A DNA stretch of 64,000 nt from CBDCDJ01 sp965215355 (GTDB taxonomy: Bacteria; Deinococcota; Deinococci; Deinococcales; Trueperaceae): NCBI GenBank assembly GCA_965215355.1, contig CBDCDJ010000007.1:248001-312000 (forward strand), given 5' to 3'. The translations under genes and the position numbers were made by a program. Each line of letters begins with the position of its first letter. The stretch's first letter is position 1. Below, piece by piece: positions 18,201 through 26,226 of this stretch. The notes below the pieces were generated by a model. It did no database searches. It saw only the letters and a program-made list of their open reading frames with translations, and was not told the DNA's origin.

Positions 18201-18464
18201 AACATCGAAACCCTGACGATTTTGGCTCGAGTCCTGGGTCAAAACCTCGCCTTCAAGGTCGACGACTACCTTGTGCTGGACATTATCATCGGCCACGCGG
18301 TGCGGCTCGCCTACCTCAACCACTATCCCGAGCGCGAACAGCACTACGACGCCGACAAGGCCGACGCCTGGGCGGCTTTTTACGAGCTGCCGCCGCAGGC
18401 GACGAGCGGCTACCTGGTCACCTCGTTCAAGTACCTGCTCGAGGCCCGCCCCGACTACGCCTGA
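15219..18464 (+). CDS. GH15 / phosphorylase-kinase alpha-beta-like protein
   Basis: 1081 residues, GTG start. The N-terminal half has the (alpha/alpha)6 toroid signature of GH15 glucoamylases and eukaryotic phosphorylase kinase alpha/beta subunits: GDYRDAWVRDNVYSVLAVW at ~42, IADHAWGHLQLDATSLYLL at ~126, and YGIWERGDKTNHGQPELNAS at ~180. The C-terminal 450 residues have no recognised catalytic motif but resemble the remainder of the kinase subunit in helical character. A role in glycogen or starch breakdown is possible. Whether it is an active hydrolase or a regulator cannot be told from sequence alone. No signal peptide, so cytosolic. Confidence 0.75.
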   Translation: MDAPHLATKLDAYYRQISDVILARQHPVTGLLPASTAVNAHGDYRDAWVRDNVYSVLAVWGLALAYRDLDDDGGRGFELEQAVVKLMRGLLFAMMRQAKKVEAFKMTQNPLDALHAKYDTASGDTVIADHAWGHLQLDATSLYLLMLAQMTASGLTIIYALDEVNFVQNLVFYIGRAYRTPDYGIWERGDKTNHGQPELNASSVALAKAALEALAGFDLFGVRGSQASVIHVLPDEVARARVTLEAFLPRESSSKETDAALLSAISFPAFAVEDEALIERTRATILSKLGGRYGLKRFLRDGHQTALETTERLHYEPEELQRFEHVESEWPLFFCYLVLDGIFFNRPEQVQEYRAKLEAVAVERDGYALLPELYYVPADVLDAERAAPGSQARRPNANVPLVWAQSLYWLGELLSDKLVSVHDLDPLGRHSRLDKTARPVVQIALVAEDDRVQEELAAQGVRTQTPEQIQPVKLYSAAELAEAYYQIGRNDKLGLTGRPVRRLLTLSSSRVFRLAGAWAVCPPAFFDQREFYLSLDPAFLVKRFKAELAYLHRTWSYVGRPTMTLYLSRTLLENGAAALYELMSELRSGRCAGVPVKLAPLNLLLQTANVERIDNLHDFAFADTASATAQAPPRRLAFDLGATRLLRPDEELGLELGGGLGLFRHRLVTSRNLYEHVEVLTLCAKHFGLDFDLDLEFGADGAEPDSDQEHPAEEPKSDTVRTLLEEVYDLAGELRLWAVVRRAAGVLHKVDVALSDSVTDILVRQKTLLIGKAYSERSLITKPLPQAALLEKIAEFCREDIRDRVFTQELIIYLGLLIRAEPELFRGLSSVRVGYLVLLLVSDLALELGLTQDEGYECLMQLPPAEVQERLREVLLKYGAKEQVLKHQELIQVQRSGDELVYTLDAAPPAEPEGGWWRWRRREGILSRVPSGFYEDVWQLMAHCRGLIIGDKLERRNRLVSHTLLAEMTPGEKKFAWQVEHLLNKIPSPEYRHLNIETLTILARVLGQNLAFKVDDYLVLDIIIGHAVRLAYLNHYPEREQHYDADKADAWAAFYELPPQATSGYLVTSFKYLLEARPDYA

Positions 18465-18483
18465 CTTAATAACGCACGTCCCC

Positions 18484-19560
18484 CTAACGCACGTCCTCCG
18501 GCGCGCGGCCCTGCTCGACCACGGCCGTCCACTGGTTCAGCCAGGTCGTCAGGTTGGCCTCGAGGTCGTCTGCGGCCACTTCGGCGATGTCTTCCGAACT
18601 CGGCAGCTGACCGTAGCTGACGAACTCGGCCGGTAAGGGCGTGCCCGTCACGACCGGATAGACGAACATGTTTGCCGGGATGTCGGCTTGAACCGCCTCG
18701 CTCAGCATGAAGTCGATGAACTGTTCGGCCGCCGCGCGGTTTTTCGTTCCCTTCAGGATGCCCACCGCCTCGATTTGTTGGTACACGCAAGCCTCGCAAA
18801 AGAGGTTGGCGGTCGGGGCGTCGTCCAGGGGTGTGTCGGCGAACATCACCTCCGCCGCCGGGCTGCTGGCGTAGCTCAGCACGACGGGCCGGTCGCCGCC
18901 GTAGCGGCTGAAGGCCGTGTTGTAAGCGTCTTCCCAACCGCTTAAGACCTGCACGCCGTTGTTTTTCAGGTCGGCCCAGTACTCTAACCAGGTGTACTCG
19001 CCCGTCACGCCGAAGTGGGCGACGGTGGTGAGCATAAAGGCCAGGCCGGGGCTGCTGGTGGCGGGGTTGGTGACCACGGTCAGGCCCCGGTAGCTGGGGT
19101 CGGTGAGGTCTTCTAAAGAGGTCGGTAGCGCCACGCCCAATTCCTCGAAATACGCTTTGTCCAGGTTGAAGTTGACAAAGCCGACGTCGACCGGCGTCAC
19201 GTACCCCTGCGGGTCGAAGCGGTAGCGCGGGTCGACGTTCTCAAGCGCCGGACTCCGGTAGGGCTCGAAGATGCCCTCACTGGCGGCTCGAGCCAACAAA
19301 CTGTTGTCGACGCCGTAGAGCACGTCGGCGAGCGGCCTGGCTTTGGTCAGGATGGCCCGGTTGACGGTCTCGCCCGCGTCCCCGGCGGGCAAAAACTCCA
19401 CCTCGACGCCCGTCTCGTCGGTAAACCGCTGCACCACCTCTTCGGACAGCGCGAACGAGTTGTGGGTCAAGACGGTTAGCTTTTGGCCCAGCGCGCTGCC
19501 GAGAAAGACGAGTGTCAGGAGAAGTTTGAGTTTCTTTAACCTGTAACCTTTGACCTGCAT
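18484..19560 (-). CDS. thiB: Thiamine ABC transporter substrate-binding protein
   Basis: 358 residues. A signal peptide (KLKLLLTLVFLGSALG) is followed by LTVLTHNSFALSEEVVQRF, the standard ThiB opening, then FLPAGDAGETVNRAIL and PLADVLYGVDNSLL. The protein captures thiamine, TMP or TPP in the periplasm for the ThiPQ transporter. A TPP riboswitch lies directly upstream, confirming the substrate. No thiP or thiQ follows: the gene converges on the GH15-like gene, so the permease and ATPase must be encoded elsewhere. Confidence 0.93.
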   Translation of the reverse strand: MQVKGYRLKKLKLLLTLVFLGSALGQKLTVLTHNSFALSEEVVQRFTDETGVEVEFLPAGDAGETVNRAILTKARPLADVLYGVDNSLLARAASEGIFEPYRSPALENVDPRYRFDPQGYVTPVDVGFVNFNLDKAYFEELGVALPTSLEDLTDPSYRGLTVVTNPATSSPGLAFMLTTVAHFGVTGEYTWLEYWADLKNNGVQVLSGWEDAYNTAFSRYGGDRPVVLSYASSPAAEVMFADTPLDDAPTANLFCEACVYQQIEAVGILKGTKNRAAAEQFIDFMLSEAVQADIPANMFVYPVVTGTPLPAEFVSYGQLPSSEDIAEVAADDLEANLTTWLNQWTAVVEQGRAPEDVR

Positions 19561-19572
19561 AAAAACATCCCT

Positions 19573-19693
19573 TCCGTCACCAGAAAGGACTGGACCTGTG
19601 CGCTATGAACGTCTACGCTTCCTACGCCCGCGTGACCGGGTTCAGGTTCGAGGGTTTGTTCTCAGCCCGTTGCCGGGCACCCCTGGTGACGGA
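19573..19693 (-). promoter_or_regulatory. TPP riboswitch (THI element) of thiB
   Basis: On the minus strand the conserved blocks appear in order: CCAGGGGTGCC, GGGCTGAGAA (19665-19656), CCTCGAACCTGAACCCGGT, and GGGCGTAGGAAGC near 19628-19615. An 11-bp perfect inverted repeat, 19683-19693 with 19573-19583, closes the aptamer. Its 3' arm ends inside the GGAAGGGA ribosome site of thiB, which suggests control of translation initiation. Confidence 0.93.
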
Positions 19694-19807
19694 TTTAGTT
19701 TAACCCGAGGGTTGCAAGCGAACGCCGCTCGAGCCTACAAAGGAGCAGAGGCTTTCAGTCTGCTCCCCGCCCATTTTCAGGAAAACCCTTGGCCCAAACG
19801 GACGTTC

Positions 19808-20191
19808 TCAATCCGACAGCAACGCGACCGCTTCGATTTCAACCAGCACGTCCCGCGGCAGCCGCGCCACTTCGACGGCGCTGCGAGCGGGCGGCTCGTC
19901 GCCGAAAAAGCGTCCGTAAACCTCGTTCATCGCGGCGAAGTGGTTCATGTCGCTCAAAAAGCAGGTGCATTTCACGACGTGCTCGAGGCTCGCACCCGCC
20001 GCCTCTAAAACGGCCTCGAGGTTGGCGAGCACCTGTTCGGTCTGCGCGGCGATGTCGCCCGGTTCCAAGCTGCCGTCGGGCCTCAAGGGGATTTGCCCGG
20101 AGGTGAAGAGGAAACTCCCGGCGCGCACGGCCTGCGAATAGGGACCGATGGCGGCGGGCGCGCGGTCGGTGTGGACGGTGGTTTTGGTCAT
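19808..20191 (-). CDS. ridA: RidA family enamine/imine deaminase
   Basis: 127 residues, the usual trimer subunit length. Family motifs: PAAIGPYSQAVRAG at residue 12, FTSGQIPL at 29, and the catalytic-site Arg region PPARSAVEVARLPRDVLVEIEAVA at the end. RidA hydrolyses reactive 2-aminoacrylate and related imines released by PLP enzymes. It stands alone between thiB and the phosphatase. Confidence 0.95.
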   Translation of the reverse strand: MTKTTVHTDRAPAAIGPYSQAVRAGSFLFTSGQIPLRPDGSLEPGDIAAQTEQVLANLEAVLEAAGASLEHVVKCTCFLSDMNHFAAMNEVYGRFFGDEPPARSAVEVARLPRDVLVEIEAVALLSD

Positions 20192-20332
20192 GGGTCAGCC
20201 TCCGGGTTCAGTGTATCCGGGTTCAGTGTAACAGCGCCGGCAAGCGAAGGACCGAGTGACCCGGAGACTTTTCCGTCTCGGCTGAAAGGCGCCGAACACC
20301 GCCTGCGCGGGTCTGCTCTTGCCGGCCGTCCG

Positions 20333-21316
20333 CTACGGCCGCCACAAGCTGAACACGATGATGAGTAAAACCAGGTAGAGCGAGCCCAAAATCCAGAAGC
20401 GGTAAGGAAACCAACTTTTCCGTTTGAGGTTCGACCAGGCGTCGCGTTTAGGAAAGACCTCCTCGACCTTGCGAATGCCGCTCAGGGTGCCGCCTATGGT
20501 GACCGAGCGAGATTCGCCGCGTTCGGGCGGCAGGGCGTACTTCTTTTGGCGGGTCTCGACCCCCGTGACTTCCAGGACGACCGCCGTGACGTTGTCGGGA
20601 CTGCCGAGGGCGTTGGCGGCCTCGACGAGACGTTGCGCCGCTTCTTCGGGCGGGGCATCCTGGACGGTCTCGAGCAGCTTGTCGTCGCCGAGGAGCGTGT
20701 TGACCCCGTCGCTGCACAGCAACAAACGGTCCCCTTTTTTGACTTCGAAATGAGACAGCTCGAGCTTGACCTCGGGCAGCGCGCCGAGCGCGTTGGTGAT
20801 GATGTTGCGCAGGCGGTGGTTTTTGGCCTCCTCAACGGTCAGGGTGCCCTGCCGGACGCGTTCGGCGACCCAGCTGTGGTCGAAGGTGAGTTGCTGAATC
20901 TCGCCGTTGCGAACCAGGTAAAGCCTCGAGTCGCCGACGTGACCCACCAAACCCACCTGGTCGTCGATAAAGACCGAAGTGAGCGTGGTGCCCATGCCGT
21001 GGTGCTCGGGGTGGTCGGCGGCGTAGTCGAAAATTTCAAGGTTCGCGCTCTGCACGGCCCTCGCGAGCGCGGCGGGCGGGTAGCTGCGGCTTTGCGAGAG
21101 TTCGCGGCGGATGATTTCGACCGCCTTTTGGCTGGCGACCTCGCCAGTGCTGTGCCCACCCATGCCGTCGGCCACGACCGCCAGGTAACCGCCGCCCACC
21201 TCACCCACAAAAAAGCTGTCCTGGTTGACTTTGCGCACCGGTCCGGCCTCGCTCAGGCCGGCGTAGACGACCGCCGTGGCCGAGCGCTTCACCCCCTTGC
21301 CCAGTTTGACCGCCAT
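20333..21316 (-). CDS. PP2C-family serine/threonine phosphatase
   Basis: 327 residues from the ATG at 21316; the frame runs upstream to 21451, but the PP2C fold begins right after this Met and a TAGAGT box lies 7 nt upstream, the leaderless layout. Metal-binding motifs: KVNQDSFF (near 30), VADGMGGHSTGEVAS (near 52), GDSRLYLV, and SPDNVTAVVLE. A single C-terminal membrane helix (FWILGSLYLVLLIIVFSLW) anchors it with the catalytic domain inside. It probably opposes Hanks-type kinases; none is adjacent. Confidence 0.9.
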   Translation of the reverse strand: MAVKLGKGVKRSATAVVYAGLSEAGPVRKVNQDSFFVGEVGGGYLAVVADGMGGHSTGEVASQKAVEIIRRELSQSRSYPPAALARAVQSANLEIFDYAADHPEHHGMGTTLTSVFIDDQVGLVGHVGDSRLYLVRNGEIQQLTFDHSWVAERVRQGTLTVEEAKNHRLRNIITNALGALPEVKLELSHFEVKKGDRLLLCSDGVNTLLGDDKLLETVQDAPPEEAAQRLVEAANALGSPDNVTAVVLEVTGVETRQKKYALPPERGESRSVTIGGTLSGIRKVEEVFPKRDAWSNLKRKSWFPYRFWILGSLYLVLLIIVFSLWRP

Positions 21317-21443
21317 AGCCTTTACTCTATCCCACAGGCGCTGGGGCGCAGTTACCGGGAGCCACAGTGACAGGCTCTTTACTACGGCTTTCAACCAAGG
21401 GGTCGGCATGGAAAGTCGCAGCAAGGACCCGAAACACTTTCGG

Positions 21444-21462
21444 CTCGGCACTCGGTACTTTT
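21444..21462. repeat. Dispersed intergenic repeat, degenerate copy 3
   Basis: Contains CACTCGGTACTTTTC immediately before the gatA -10 box; shorter than copies 1 and 2. Confidence 0.4.
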
Positions 21463-21471
21463 CTCACCTGG

Positions 21472-21477
21472 TATAGT
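21472..21477 (+). promoter_or_regulatory. -10 box of gatA, leaderless
   Basis: TATAGT seven nucleotides before the ATG at 21485, with no ribosome site between. Confidence 0.55.
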
Positions 21478-21484
21478 TTCCGGC

Positions 21485-22936
21485 ATGGAGCACGCCTTTG
21501 AAACAGCGCGCCGCACCGCCGCGGGTGAACAGAGTGCCGAGCAAACGGTGCGCGAGTCGCTGGCCCGCGCCGAAGCGGTGCAGCGCAGTCTCAACGCCTT
21601 TGTGACCCTTCTTCACGACGAAGCGCTGGTGCGGGCTCGAGCCGTGGACGCGGCGGTGGTCAGGGGCGAGCAGGTCGGCCCGCTCGCCGGGGTGCCCGTG
21701 GTCGTCAAGGACAACCTTTGCACCGCGGGCGTCCGCACCACGGCGGGGTCCAAAAGCCTGGAGCACTTCGTCCCGCCCTACAGCGCGACGGTGGTGAAGC
21801 GTCTGGAGGCCGCCGGGGCCGTGGTCGTCGCCAAGGCGAACTTGGACGAGTTCGGCATGGGCAGCAGCAACGAAAATTCGGCCTTCGGCCCGGTGCGCAA
21901 CCCCTGGGACGCCGCGCGCGTGCCGGGCGGCTCGTCGGGCGGCTCGGCCGTGGCGGTCGCCGCGGGCGTCGCGCCGCTGGCCCTCGGCACCGACACGGGC
22001 GGCTCGGTGCGGCAACCGGCGGCGCTCTGCGGCTTGCTGGGCTTCAAACCCACTTACGGCCGGCTGTCACGCTACGGGGTCGTGGCGTTCGCGAGTTCGC
22101 TCGACCAGGTCGGCGTGCTCGCGCGCAGTTCGCGTGACCTGGCGCTGGCCCTCGACGCGATGGGCGGGCACGACCCCTGCGACGCGACGAGCTTGCCTGA
22201 CGCGCCGGAGTTTGAAGCGGCGCTCGGCGCTTTGGACGACCTGACGGGCGTGCGCGTCGGCGTGGTCGAAGAGTTGAGCGGCGAGGGCAACAGCGCCGGG
22301 GTGCGCGCGGCCCTGGGGCGGGTGCGGGCGGAACTCGAGGCCTTAGGCGCTACCGTCGGGGACGTCTCGCTGCCCCACGCGGCCTACGGCGTCGCGACTT
22401 ACTACCTCGTCGCGCCCGCCGAGGCGAGCAGCAACTTGGCCCGCTTCGACGGCATGGTCTACGGCGCTCGAGTCGGCGACGACGCCCTCGGTCAGGCCGC
22501 CGTGATGAGCGCGACGCGCGGCGCGTCGTTCGGCCCCGAGGTGCGCCGCCGCGTCCTCATGGGCACTTACGCGCTCTCGGCCGGTTACTACGACGCCTAC
22601 TACGGCAAGGCGCTCAAGGTACGCCGACTTATCGCCCAGGACTTCGCAGCCGCGTTCGAGCAGTACGACTTTTTGCTCACGCCCACCGCGCCCACGGTCG
22701 CTTACAAGCTCGGCGAAAAAACCTCCGACCCGCTCGCCATGTACCTGGACGACGTCGACACGGTGTTAGCCAGCTTGGCGGGTCTGCCCGCCGTAAGCAT
22801 CCCGGCGGGCACGGCCGAAGACGAACTGCCCTGCGGCGTTCAGTTCGTCGCGCCCGCCCTGCAGGACGAGCGCCTGGTGCGCTTGGCGGCGGTGCTCGAG
22901 CGCCAAGCAGGCATCGCACCGCTTGCGCCTTTTTAA
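21485..22936 (+). CDS. gatA: Glutamyl-tRNA(Gln)/Asp-tRNA(Asn) amidotransferase subunit A
   Basis: 483 residues, matching GatA length. The amidase signature is complete: VVVKDNLCT (catalytic Lys, near 76), GGSSGGSAVAVAAG (cis-Ser, near 153) and ALGTDTGGSVRQPA (nucleophile Ser, near 178). The GatA C-terminal motif region AGLPAVSIPAG is present. It releases ammonia from glutamine for GatB to amidate mischarged Glu-tRNA(Gln) or Asp-tRNA(Asn). gatB and gatC are not adjacent. Confidence 0.95.
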   Translation: MEHAFETARRTAAGEQSAEQTVRESLARAEAVQRSLNAFVTLLHDEALVRARAVDAAVVRGEQVGPLAGVPVVVKDNLCTAGVRTTAGSKSLEHFVPPYSATVVKRLEAAGAVVVAKANLDEFGMGSSNENSAFGPVRNPWDAARVPGGSSGGSAVAVAAGVAPLALGTDTGGSVRQPAALCGLLGFKPTYGRLSRYGVVAFASSLDQVGVLARSSRDLALALDAMGGHDPCDATSLPDAPEFEAALGALDDLTGVRVGVVEELSGEGNSAGVRAALGRVRAELEALGATVGDVSLPHAAYGVATYYLVAPAEASSNLARFDGMVYGARVGDDALGQAAVMSATRGASFGPEVRRRVLMGTYALSAGYYDAYYGKALKVRRLIAQDFAAAFEQYDFLLTPTAPTVAYKLGEKTSDPLAMYLDDVDTVLASLAGLPAVSIPAGTAEDELPCGVQFVAPALQDERLVRLAAVLERQAGIAPLAPF

Positions 22937-22996
22937 GTCAAGCTGGACCCGAAAAGCCAGGCGGCGAAAGAGTCGCAACCCCTGTTTCGCTCGGCG

Positions 22997-23023
22997 CTTT
23001 CCACTCGGTGCTCGTTACTTTTT
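22997..23023. repeat. Dispersed intergenic repeat, copy 4
   Basis: CCACTCGGTGCTCGTTACTT, differing from copy 1 at two positions. Confidence 0.5.
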
Positions 23024-23275
23024 TGTGGTCGCCCTCTACTTCAAACACCCCTCACCCAGCTCAGCGCGCAAACGACAAAGGGGGTAAAAAACTGTACAAA
23101 ACTCAACATAGCTTCTTGTGCAGCTGACGGGCCGAACAGCGACCTAAAACTGGCAAACCATCTCATTCCTTAGCATTTTGGCGTCTTTTTCCTTTTTGAA
23201 AAAGGACGTGTAACTTAGCAGCAAAATCGCGCTGCCACGGCACCAAACCGTGCCGGGGCACATGCCGAACAGCAC

Positions 23276-23336
23276 TTACGTCTGTGACGTCACGCTGCCT
23301 ATGCTGCTCCTGTGACGCTGTCATCAAGCACGTCAC
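23276..23336 (+). promoter_or_regulatory. Promoter and operator of the nitrilase/two-component operon
   Basis: TTACGT (23276-23281) and TATGCT (23300-23305) with an 18-nt spacer. The 10-bp palindrome GTGACGTCAC (23284-23293) lies inside the spacer, and further half-sites GTGAC (23312), GTCAT (23320) and GTCAC (23332) follow. A likely target of the NarL-type regulator encoded in the same operon. Confidence 0.5.
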
Positions 23337-23352
23337 CTGAAAGGAGTGCATC

Positions 23353-24909
23353 ATGGTAAACCCACCACAGTTAAGACGTAAACCGCAGACTCAAGGTGTC
23401 AGGGTGAAGGGCGGCCAAGTTGAAAGGTGGCTGACGCTGGCTACCGGTTTCGCGTTGCTTGTCTTGTCAAACGGACGCTTTGCCGTGCCGCTGGCTGCTT
23501 GGCTCGCCCCTGTTTTCCTCCTGCGCTTTACGCGTCAGAGCAGTTCAAGACGCGGTAGTTTGCTTGTCTACGGCATACTGTTCGCCGGTTTTATCGTCAT
23601 GTGGCGCGGCTGGATTCCTGTACCCGCCGCCGCGTTTTACCTCATGGCAGCCGGCATCAGCCTCTTCCAACTTTTGCCGTTTCTCGCTGACCGACTGCTT
23701 CAGCAAAGGCTGTCCCCCTTCGCCGCTACCCTTGTCTTGCCAACTGCCACCGTCGGCATCAACTACGTCCTAGCCACGTTTTCGCCTTACGGCTCCTGGG
23801 GAGACATCGCTTACTCGCAGACGAGCGTGTCTGAGTTGACCCAACTGCTGTCGGTGACAGGCGTTCACGGCGTCACTTTTTTGCTGTACTGGTTTGCGGC
23901 AACGGTCGTGAGCGCCTGGGAAGACGGTTTTGACCCACAGCGCTGTTACCGCCGCGTGCTCCTCATGTTGGGGTGTCTCACGACTATTTTTATCGCAGGT
24001 GGTTTGCGTTATCACCAAGCCCCCTCGGCTGACACGGTCCGCGTTGCCGCGATTGTCAGCGACCAACACGCGCTTTACGAGGCGGTTGCCGCCAACGGCT
24101 TCGACCTTCACGCTGACACCGCTACGCCGGAAGCGGTGCGCGCCCTTATCGAGGCACACCATGACGACTTGTTTGCCCGCAGCGGGCAAGAGGCCGCAGC
24201 AGGCGCGAAAATTATCGTCTGGGCCGAGGGGGACGGCTTGGTACGCCGTCCGGAAGAGGCGGCGCTGTTGAAGCGTGCCGCCGTCCTTAGCACGCGCTAC
24301 GGCGTTTATCTTATCGCCGCAGTTGCCACCGTCACGCCTGGTGAAACGCTCGTCGAAAACAAACTTGTGACCTTTGACCCTAGCGGCAAGCAGGTTGGCG
24401 TATACGTCAAATCAAAAATCGTGCCGGGCGACGCGAACGTAGCGGGTGACGGCGACATGCTTGTGCTTGACACGAAGTACGGTCGCATCGCCCAAGCCAT
24501 CTGTTTTGACTTGGACTTTCCAGCCTTCGCGCGTCAGGCAGGGGCGGCGGGTGCCGACATCATCATCGCGCCCTCGAGCGACTGGCAAGAAATCGACCCT
24601 TATCACAGCCTGATGGCCTCGTTGCGGGGCGTCGAGAACGGGGCGTCCGTCGTTCGACCCACGCACCAAGGCCGGTCGCTCGCCAGCGACGCTCAGGGCC
24701 GTATTCTGGCGCAGGCCGACCACTTCCAAACCACCCCGCACACGCTGGTGGCCAACGTCCCCACCCGAGGGGCAAGCACCCTTTATGCACGGTTTGGTGA
24801 CTGGTTTGCCTGGCTCGGTATAATCGTCTTAGCCGGACTGACCCTTTTGGCACGTCGGACAGCTGCGTCGCGGCCCTCAGCGACGGAGGCGCGTGCGTCA
24901 CGTGAGTGA
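23353..24909 (+). CDS. Apolipoprotein N-acyltransferase-like membrane nitrilase
   Basis: 518 residues with AAAGGAG ribosome site. About six N-terminal membrane helices (residues 28-220) are followed by a C-N hydrolase domain and a last helix (FAWLGIIVLAGLTLLARR). The catalytic triad of the family is readable: Glu in IVWAEGDG, Lys in KSKIVPGD, and Cys in AICFDLDFP. This is the Lnt architecture (acyl transfer to lipoprotein N-termini), but sequence is divergent from standard Lnt and the gene heads an operon with a histidine kinase and regulator, so a specialised acyltransferase or amidase is possible. Confidence 0.75.
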   Translation: MVNPPQLRRKPQTQGVRVKGGQVERWLTLATGFALLVLSNGRFAVPLAAWLAPVFLLRFTRQSSSRRGSLLVYGILFAGFIVMWRGWIPVPAAAFYLMAAGISLFQLLPFLADRLLQQRLSPFAATLVLPTATVGINYVLATFSPYGSWGDIAYSQTSVSELTQLLSVTGVHGVTFLLYWFAATVVSAWEDGFDPQRCYRRVLLMLGCLTTIFIAGGLRYHQAPSADTVRVAAIVSDQHALYEAVAANGFDLHADTATPEAVRALIEAHHDDLFARSGQEAAAGAKIIVWAEGDGLVRRPEEAALLKRAAVLSTRYGVYLIAAVATVTPGETLVENKLVTFDPSGKQVGVYVKSKIVPGDANVAGDGDMLVLDTKYGRIAQAICFDLDFPAFARQAGAAGADIIIAPSSDWQEIDPYHSLMASLRGVENGASVVRPTHQGRSLASDAQGRILAQADHFQTTPHTLVANVPTRGASTLYARFGDWFAWLGIIVLAGLTLLARRTAASRPSATEARASRE

Positions 24910-24963
24910 CACAGGACTCTGTCAAGATGAGTTCAGGCGCTAACGCTCGAAGGGGTTGATAAG

Positions 24964-26226
24964 GTGAGAGTAACCACGCCCGCGAAGACCAAACTTGTCA
25001 ACCGCGCCGTGCTCAATCCCCGCACGCTGGCGTTTCTAGTGGTTGGTGCGGGCATTCTCGGCGTGATAGCGAGCATGGCACCGACGCTGCTGGGCGCGTC
25101 CTTGCAGGTAACGGCGTTTTACTTGGCTTTGTCGTTGACGCTCGGCGTGTGCGCAGCGCTGCTGCTCGTTGTCCTCTTACAGCGTCAGGCCGTTTGGTGG
25201 ATGCACCTAGCGCTGCTTGGAGGCACGGTCTGCATCCTGGCGTTGTTTTGGCTAAAACCAGACCAGTTCGGTAACGTGTTTATCTTCTTCTTTATGCTGG
25301 GGGGCGTGGCGGCTATGCTACTGCCGTTGTCACATGCGTTGCTTTGGGGCGGCTGCTTTTACTTGTTGACCCTCATCAACGCTTGGCTGGCTTTTGGGTG
25401 GAGCGGCTTGTCGGGCTGGTACGGGGCGATTGGCGCGTATATTTTCTTTGGGCTTTTCGGCTACGTCCTTCAGCAAGCAGACGTCAACTTCAGGCGCAAC
25501 GTGGGGCTGTATGAGGAACTTCAAGGCACCCACGAGCAGCTGCGGCGTTACGCGCAGCAAGCCAGGCAGCTCGCGGTGGTCGAGGAGCGTAACCGTCTGG
25601 CCCGCGAAATGCACGACGCGCTAGGGCACCAGCTGACCGTGATGATGATGCAGTTAGAAGGCGCGCAGCGCCTCGCACAGAGCGACCCCGAACGCTCGGC
25701 TCAGCTTACCGCCAGCGTGCGTCGGCAACTTAAAGAGGCGATGAACGAACTGCGCAACCTGCTCAACACCTTGCGCACTGCACCCGAGGACGACGGGGGT
25801 GACACCTCGCTACCGAAGAAGGATATGGCGGCAAGTCTCGAGCACCTCGTCGACACGTTCGCCCTGGCGACAGGTTTGAACATTACCTTTCAAGCATCAG
25901 CGTTGCCAACCCTACCCCCTGCCGTTGCACAAGCCAGCTACCGAACGGTGCAAGAAGGTCTCACCAACATCCACCGACACGCGTCCGCAGAGCGTGCCTG
26001 GGTAACCCTGGAACATTCGGGCGGTGCGCTTGGGGTGTGCGTAGAGGATGACGGCGTAGGGTTTGGCTCGAGCGATAAAGACGGCTCTTTTGGTCTTGTC
26101 GGCTTGCGAGAAAGAGCGGCGGCGGTAGGGGGCACCTTGACCCTCGCGGCGCGGGCGGGAGGCGGAACCGTCCTCCGTTTTGACATTGAAGGTGTGCGGG
26201 AGGACGTGCGGGGCAAGCGTGAATAA
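24964..26226 (+). CDS. NarL-family sensor histidine kinase
   Basis: 420 residues, GTG start behind GAAGGGG. Five to six membrane helices (about 18-165) without a clear sensor domain lead to a coiled linker and HisKA_3 helix with the phosphoacceptor His in NRLAREMHDALGHQ (near residue 217). The ATPase part has N-box LTNIHRHAS, G-box EDDGVGFG and GLVGLRERAAAVGG. Membrane embedding of the input suggests sensing of the bilayer or envelope. It lies 54 nt behind the nitrilase gene and overlaps the regulator by 8 nt. Confidence 0.92.
   Translation: MRVTTPAKTKLVNRAVLNPRTLAFLVVGAGILGVIASMAPTLLGASLQVTAFYLALSLTLGVCAALLLVVLLQRQAVWWMHLALLGGTVCILALFWLKPDQFGNVFIFFFMLGGVAAMLLPLSHALLWGGCFYLLTLINAWLAFGWSGLSGWYGAIGAYIFFGLFGYVLQQADVNFRRNVGLYEELQGTHEQLRRYAQQARQLAVVEERNRLAREMHDALGHQLTVMMMQLEGAQRLAQSDPERSAQLTASVRRQLKEAMNELRNLLNTLRTAPEDDGGDTSLPKKDMAASLEHLVDTFALATGLNITFQASALPTLPPAVAQASYRTVQEGLTNIHRHASAERAWVTLEHSGGALGVCVEDDGVGFGSSDKDGSFGLVGLRERAAAVGGTLTLAARAGGGTVLRFDIEGVREDVRGKRE

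Larger units (their letters stand above)
22937..23352. other. Intergenic region with operator-like sites
   Basis: About 415 bases. It holds repeat copy 4 (22997-23023), an inverted repeat CGGCAC/GTGCCG near 23239-23255, and the promoter with GTGAC/GTCAC half-sites at 23276-23336. No gene is seen. Confidence 0.5.
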
